Below are positions 59,428 through 64,000 of a stretch of 64,000 bases of DNA, piece after piece. Below the pieces are notes generated by a model that saw only the letters and a list, made by a program, of their open reading frames with translations, had not been told where the DNA came from and did not search any database. Within the stretch, counting starts at the first letter, position 1. Each line of letters opens with the position of its first letter. The position numbers and the translations under genes were made by a program. The stretch is from Cryptomeria japonica (Eukaryota > Streptophyta > Pinopsida > Cupressales > Cupressaceae): positions 141,201,349 to 141,265,348 of the forward strand of contig NC_081410.1 of the NCBI RefSeq assembly GCF_030272615.1. The letters run 5' to 3'.

Positions 59428-60697
59428 TGTAGCGTCCTAAAATTGCGACACTTGCAATTTCGACTGCATTTGGGTCTTCACGATGGCGACGCAACACTGA
59501 ACCTGAATGGAGACCCCGAAACTTGCTCATGACATCAAAAACTACATTTTTCCAGCACCCTGCTTGATCCCTCCTTGCACCCTGTTGTCCCAGGAGGTGG
59601 GACCAGAGCGCCCAGCGCCCTGGTCCTTCAGGATTAGGGCGCCCAGCACCCTGGTCCCCTAGGACCATGGCGCCCAGCGCCCTGGTCCCTGGCCCTATTT
59701 TGGGCCCGGTCTCCTATGGGACTTCGGGCCTTTATGTTTGCAATTTGGAAAATAACATTTCCTGGTCAGCCTAAGGTCGGGAAAATCAGTCTTTTAACCC
59801 TAATTGGCAAGTATATAAACTACTTTTCCTCTCTCATTTTGGGGAGGAGGGAAAAAGGCGTGGAAACGATATTCAAACATTCAAGCATTCAAGCATTCAA
59901 GCATTCAAGCATTCCTTCAAGCAATTGATCATTCTAAGTCTCCATTCAAGGCTAGGTGTTGCATTCAAGACAAGGATTCAACCATTGAAGAGGAGATCAC
60001 ATACTACAACATACAACATACAACATACAACATACAACAACATCTATACCTTCGCATATAAGGATACAAACATCCTTACAACAAGGTATTAGTACTTGTT
60101 TTACATTACATTTACAACATTTCTCATTTCTTGGTTAATTCCAAAACCGGGGTTTGACCTAAGGGCAAACCCCTAATCCCTAACCCCCCAATCGTCTTCT
60201 CTTTTCTGTGTGTAGGTTGCAGGTACGCGGCTGAAATTGAAGATCTGGAATCCTTGTGCAGAGACGAACAGATCCCCCTTCGTTTCGCGGATTTTTCAGA
60301 GGACCGTGTGCACGCCGGGCACCATCGTCCCGTCAACTTTTGCTCAAATTTGCAGAACAACACCGTCTCGACATTTTACTGCAAATTCCAGGTCTGCAGC
60401 TTCATATCATATCCCTATCTCAGTTTATAAGTGAATCTTTCTCACTTTCTATGCATTCCTAGCTTAATCATTCTATCCACATTCTTTACAAAAGAGGGTA
60501 TCCTTGCTATGACAACCCTTGAAACTCATATAGAATCCAATCTTGCATTGCTTGGGATTGGATCTTGTGGGTTTCAACCCCTCTTTTGAATGTAAAGTCC
60601 CTCCTAAGTGAAAACCATCAACCCTAATGACTCTCCCTTCTCTCTCCTCGGAGTTGGGGAGGGGAGAACGACTAGGGTTCGATTTTTCCGCTTTACA
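59428..60697 (+). repeat. 5' LTR of the gypsy element (1270 bp)
   Basis: TGTAGCGTCC to GCTTTACA. It has three GC-rich 31-bp units at 59608-59700 (GCGCCCAGCGCCCTGGTCC), a run of CATTCAAG units (about 59876-59925) and ACATACAAC units (60004-60048). It also has a GAGGACCGTGTGCACGCCGGGC word (about 60299) repeated in the leader. No partner LTR is in the window; the end was set by the PBS and by the older copy. Confidence 0.82.
59812..59820 (+). promoter_or_regulatory. Candidate TATA box in the gypsy LTR
   Basis: GTATATAAAC about 385 bp into the LTR, downstream of the GC-rich units, in the same relative position as the TATA-like GTATAAAAGG of the older copy (about 12310). RNA would start some 30 bp further on. 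Confidence 0.6.
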
Positions 60698-60700
60698 TTT

Positions 60701-60718
60701 TGGTGAACCCGACGTGAA
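60701..60718 (+). other. PBS of the gypsy element
   Basis: TGGTGAACCCGACGTGAA, 3 nt after the LTR end ACA. The older copy has a decayed form, TGGTAAACTTGAC. I could not name the primer tRNA with confidence. Confidence 0.65.
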
Positions 60719-61881
60719 CATCCTCATTCTAATTATTCATGGTTAGATCTGAAAAATTTGCTTCCTTAATCACATTTCCATGTTTGATCTTTTGCAAATT
60801 TTAGAGGCTAATTGCATAAAAACCCTAAAATTTTCTTTTTAGTAATTAAACTTGTGGAATGTTTAATTGTTAATGCTTGTTTCAGATCTACCCTTCTATT
60901 GCAAATTGTCAATTCATATTTGTGCTTTAATTCTGAAAATTAAGTGGTTAAGTGTCAAAACCCTAATTTTTGAAACCTTCTTGATTTAACCTTTGTCCGA
61001 CAATTTCACTGATCAAAACATCTCCAAATCGGCTGTAACTTTGGATTCCGCAATAAAATCACAGTATCTTTCATCCCTGAAAATTTGGAAAAAAGTTGCG
61101 AGGACCGTGTGCACCCCGAGCGCCGTCGTCCCCAACATTTTTTCTGAAATTTCGGGAGCTAGATCTTACTGTATTTTTCTGCTAAAATCCGGAATTTTGG
61201 CTGATTTTATCAATTTTAACACTTTCAAAATTACAGTCAAAGTTGGTCTAGCGATTGCTTGGATTGAGGCTTCTAATCATTCAAAAATTGTTGAAATTGA
61301 AATTTGTGTCAAAATTGTGTTTCTTACAGTCCTAAATCTGAAAAGTGTGTTATCATTCATTCAAAATTTCAGTGATTCATTCAAGTTTTTGCAATTTGTG
61401 ACTTTTGAAATTAAGTGCTTAATTACAACAACTTTGATTTCCACTTTCAAAATTGAATTTTGCGTGAAATTGAGTCAACTTTCAAATTTCAAAACTTGCA
61501 TTGCTTTTGGTATTCCCTCTAAAATCATAAAATTCAAAATTTTAGTTTCCCTCTCTTTTTCAAAATTCAAATTTTGCATTTTTCGACAATCTTGGTAGGG
61601 TTCAATTTTGAGATTGCAACTTTAATTTGGCCTATCTACAGATCGTAAAATCACTCAATTTTTTCAGGTTAGCTGTAAAATCATCATAACTTTCATCCCT
61701 GCAAATTTCGAAAAAAGTTGCGAGGACCGTGTGCACTCCGAGCGCCACGGTCCCGGACATTTTTTCTGAAATTTCGGGAGATTGTCCTGATTGTATTTAA
61801 TAGCTTAAATCTAGAAGATTGGCTGGTTTTACTGAAATTTGCTACCTCTAAAATTCAAAATCTTCTCTCTCTCTTTAGTGC
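60719..61881 (+). other. Leader with two long direct repeats
   Basis: A segment of about 135 bp is present at about 61079-61213 and 61703-61840: AAAAAGTTGCGAGGACCGTGTGCAC, a GAGCGCC word, then ACATTTTTTCTGAAATTTCGGGAG. The spacing is 624 bp. Its core also occurs in the LTR (about 60293-60350). The open frame at 60993-61598 is AT/Phe/Lys-rich, spans one repeat and shows no domain, so I do not call it a gene. Confidence 0.75.
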
Positions 61882-64000
61882 ATGAGTTTTACAACAATAA
61901 GCCCTACTTACACTATTCTCGTTAGACGAAGCCTTAGAATTAAGTCCTTTCAAGGTTTAATTACTGAGGAGATGGAACCTAATTTGAATGGTCTTTTTAA
62001 CGAGGACATGGGTAATTCCTCTAATCCTCTTAATGATGAAGAAGCTCTCCATGAGGTTTCTGTAGAACAACTTTCAAAATTGGATAACCAATTTGATGAT
62101 TTTCGACAATGGATGTCTCAAGAATACCCTAATAGTCAAGCTCTTCCTTTAATTGAGGGTCTAAAACGTATGCTTCAAAGTGATAAGAATGGAATTGATA
62201 TTTTGCGTGGTATTTCACACATTGTGGATTCAAATGTGATGCCTATGAAAATTTGTGCCGAAACCTTAGGTTATACACAACCTCCTACTCAAGACAATCA
62301 TTCTATTCCTTTGATGACTTCTCTTGCTAGTATACCTACTTTTACATCAAACATAATGACTACTTCAATACAAGACATTCCTCCTATGATCACTAATCAT
62401 GGGGGCAGTCCTTCTTCTTCAATCAACCCTCTTCCTTCATTCAATCTAACTTCTTCATTCATTCCTTCAGTGAGTGTTCCTCTTATATCTCCACAAATGA
62501 ACATGACGCAAGGGGGCAATTTGTTTTCCATTCCTCCTTGTAGTGTTCCCCCTGTCCAATCATCTCCTATGACTAACTACCATAGTGTTCCACCACCTTA
62601 TTCTCTACCTTCTTTCAATAACATAACACCTCCATCACAATCTAACACGTCTAATATGAACTCTTCGACTGAAGCGACCATTAACAATCTTGCACAAACT
62701 GTCTCTTCTTTACAACAACAAATTGCTTCTATGAATCAATCTAAGTTTAGTGTGCCCACATTTGATGTTGCGAGCCCACTTTCTCTTGACATTGTTCGAT
62801 CTATCCCCCCTAAACATGTTGAAATTCCGCATTTGGAGCTTTATAATGTTAAGGGTGATCCTCTAACACATGTTAAGACTTTTCAAACAATATGTACTGA
62901 TTTTGCTTATGACCAAAGGTTGCTTGCAAAACTGTTTACTAGAACATTAAGAGACAAAGCCTTACAATGGTATTGCTCGTTGCCTTCCTATTCTATTACT
63001 TCTTTCGAACAACTTGCAAATGCTTTCATTCAACAATTTCAAAACAATATAAGTCCTAAAGTTACTTTGATTGATTTAATGCATTGTAAACAAGGTGTTA
63101 AAGAGAAAGTGACTGATTTCATTGGTAGATATAAGCATTTGTATGCTCAAATTTCCTTTCCAGTGCCTGACAATGATATTCAAAGAATCTTTATTTCTAA
63201 TTTACAAAAAGACATTAGAGAAAAATTCCTGTTTTCTGAGTTTACTTCTTTCCAACAGTTGTGCGCAACTCTTCACAATTATCAACTGACTGTGAGTCAA
63301 ATGGAACAATCACATCCTATGGCTCCGAGTGATAAGGGTGATAGTAGTCAACAACCATTTGGGAAGTTTAAACCGAACAGAGAGTCCATTAAATTCAATG
63401 AAAACATCATCAACAACAATGTGAATGCAGCATCAGGTGTGTCTCCTATTTCTAAGTTTTTCAAGAAAGAAAGAAAGTTTACTCCTTTGAATGAATCATT
63501 GCATAGTATTATGAATAAGTTATTGGAACAAAATGTGCTTACTCTTCCTCCTATAAGGAAAATTGATCCTGCAAAGATTAATTCACCTTATTTTGATAAC
63601 AAATCTTTTTGTCAATTTCATCATCAACCTGGGCATGATACTGAAAAATGTTTTGCTTTAAAGGGGAAAATTCAAGATTTGATTGATAATAATACTATCT
63701 CTGTTTCTGGAGTGAATGATAAAGGCAATACATCTGTAGCTCCTCCTAACCAAAATCTTCAGATTTTCACTGATCCATTGCCTTCTCATACCTCTAATCC
63801 GATTGATACTACTGATTCCTCTATCTCACCTGATGATCTTGTGTCCATGACTCCGAATGTGATTAACTTTGTGGAGCAGCAGAAAATCCCTAAAGAAATT
63901 TCCATCACCTTTGATTCTAGTGAAACTATCAGGGCACCTGATGGTCCTTTATACATAGTTGCAAAAGTCAAAAATACACCTTGCCGTGGAGTGCTTATTG
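61882..64000 (+). CDS. gag: Gag (gag-pol) polyprotein, intact but cut by window end
   Basis: The frame from the ATG at 61882-61884 is open to the last base (706 codons, no stop). The start fits the homologous start in the older copy (10978 region). Residues 1-150 form a conserved N-terminal region (ISPTYTILVRRSLRIK, GLKRMLQSDKNGIDIL). A Pro/Ser/Asn-rich linker follows to about 310. The retrotransposon gag (capsid) domain is at about 314-460 (LELYNVKGDPLTHVKTFQ, ALQWYCSLPSYSITSFEQL). A CHHC knuckle lies at C577-H580-H585-C590. The last codons (TPCRGVLI) approach the protease active site. It would form particles and, through pol beyond the window, replicate the element. Confidence 0.88.
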   Translation, partial: MSFTTISPTYTILVRRSLRIKSFQGLITEEMEPNLNGLFNEDMGNSSNPLNDEEALHEVSVEQLSKLDNQFDDFRQWMSQEYPNSQALPLIEGLKRMLQSDKNGIDILRGISHIVDSNVMPMKICAETLGYTQPPTQDNHSIPLMTSLASIPTFTSNIMTTSIQDIPPMITNHGGSPSSSINPLPSFNLTSSFIPSVSVPLISPQMNMTQGGNLFSIPPCSVPPVQSSPMTNYHSVPPPYSLPSFNNITPPSQSNTSNMNSSTEATINNLAQTVSSLQQQIASMNQSKFSVPTFDVASPLSLDIVRSIPPKHVEIPHLELYNVKGDPLTHVKTFQTICTDFAYDQRLLAKLFTRTLRDKALQWYCSLPSYSITSFEQLANAFIQQFQNNISPKVTLIDLMHCKQGVKEKVTDFIGRYKHLYAQISFPVPDNDIQRIFISNLQKDIREKFLFSEFTSFQQLCATLHNYQLTVSQMEQSHPMAPSDKGDSSQQPFGKFKPNRESIKFNENIINNNVNAASGVSPISKFFKKERKFTPLNESLHSIMNKLLEQNVLTLPPIRKIDPAKINSPYFDNKSFCQFHHQPGHDTEKCFALKGKIQDLIDNNTISVSGVNDKGNTSVAPPNQNLQIFTDPLPSHTSNPIDTTDSSISPDDLVSMTPNVINFVEQQKIPKEISITFDSSETIRAPDGPLYIVAKVKNTPCRGVLI

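Larger units (their letters stand above)
59428..64000 (+). mobile_element. Ty3/gypsy element, 5' part (LTR, leader, intact gag)
   Basis: LTR 59428-60697, PBS, 1.2-kb leader and an open gag frame running off the window just before protease. It is inserted in a copia RT gene, with CCTTC (59423-59427) as the possible left target duplication. The LTR ends, the ACA-TTT-TGG PBS layout and the gag N-terminus match the older copy at 10402-12623. Gag is undamaged over 706 codons, so this is the best preserved element here; pol cannot be judged. Confidence 0.88.

Noticed and set aside
59381-59668. 95-residue minus-strand Gly/Arg-rich frame
   Set aside because: It crosses the copia/gypsy junction and translates GC-rich LTR units; not a gene.
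60993-61598. 201-residue plus-strand frame in the gypsy leader
   Set aside because: It is rich in Phe, Lys, Ile and Ser as expected of AT-rich DNA, spans one of the leader repeats and shows no domain; the older copy's leader has no counterpart that I could see.

Overview
The window looks like intergenic DNA from a large plant genome, most likely a gymnosperm. It is AT-rich and packed with nested Ty3/gypsy and Ty1/copia LTR retrotransposons, with one LINE tail, one MITE and a satellite array. I saw no rRNA, tRNA, CRISPR or bacterial-type operon. The gymnosperm assignment is inference from element density and style.

Layout. (1) 1-10401, minus strand: 5' part of a Tat-like Ty3/gypsy element (LTR, PBS, 2.3-kb leader, gag, CHHC knuckle, protease, G-patch, RT, RNase H, second RNase H, integrase), cut by the window start and broken by stops and frameshifts. 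It sits inside (2) 10402-12623, an older gypsy copy (gag start, leader, LTR) related to the element at the right end. (3) 12745-18035: a diverged tandem duplication of about 2 kb whose second copy holds a solo copia LTR. (4) 20056-29400: a 605-bp tandem duplication of gypsy-LTR-like DNA whose second copy is split by a complete copia element (20765-28729, TSD ATAGG) with 2.7-kb LTRs, a gag remnant and no pol. (5) 29420-32680: a 175-220-bp satellite array containing a LINE 3' end, running into an open frame of unknown identity (32743-33177). (6) 33178-38340: AT-rich DNA with a PIF/Harbinger-like MITE. (7) 38341-45997: a complete copia element (TSD TATAT) with similar LTRs but broken gag and pol. 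(8) 45998-49560: no supported gene, then a minisatellite. (9) 49575-59427: three truncated copia pieces in alternating orientation, the first split by a 1.8-kb solo LTR (TSD GGAAT), the second carrying an env-position coiled-coil ORF. (10) 59428-64000, plus strand: a gypsy element inserted in the third copia piece. Its gag frame is open from 61882 to the window end, the only undamaged long coding region here.

The genes serve retrotransposition only: Gag packages the RNA, protease cuts the polyprotein, RT and RNase H make cDNA primed at the PBS and PPT, and integrase inserts it. Nearly all copies are dead, several by Asp-to-Asn changes in catalytic residues. I found no clearly new biological system. 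The best leads are a CG-rich repeat field in the first gypsy leader, a satellite whose unit shares a block with an adjacent open frame, the gag-only large-LTR element, and the env-position ORF.
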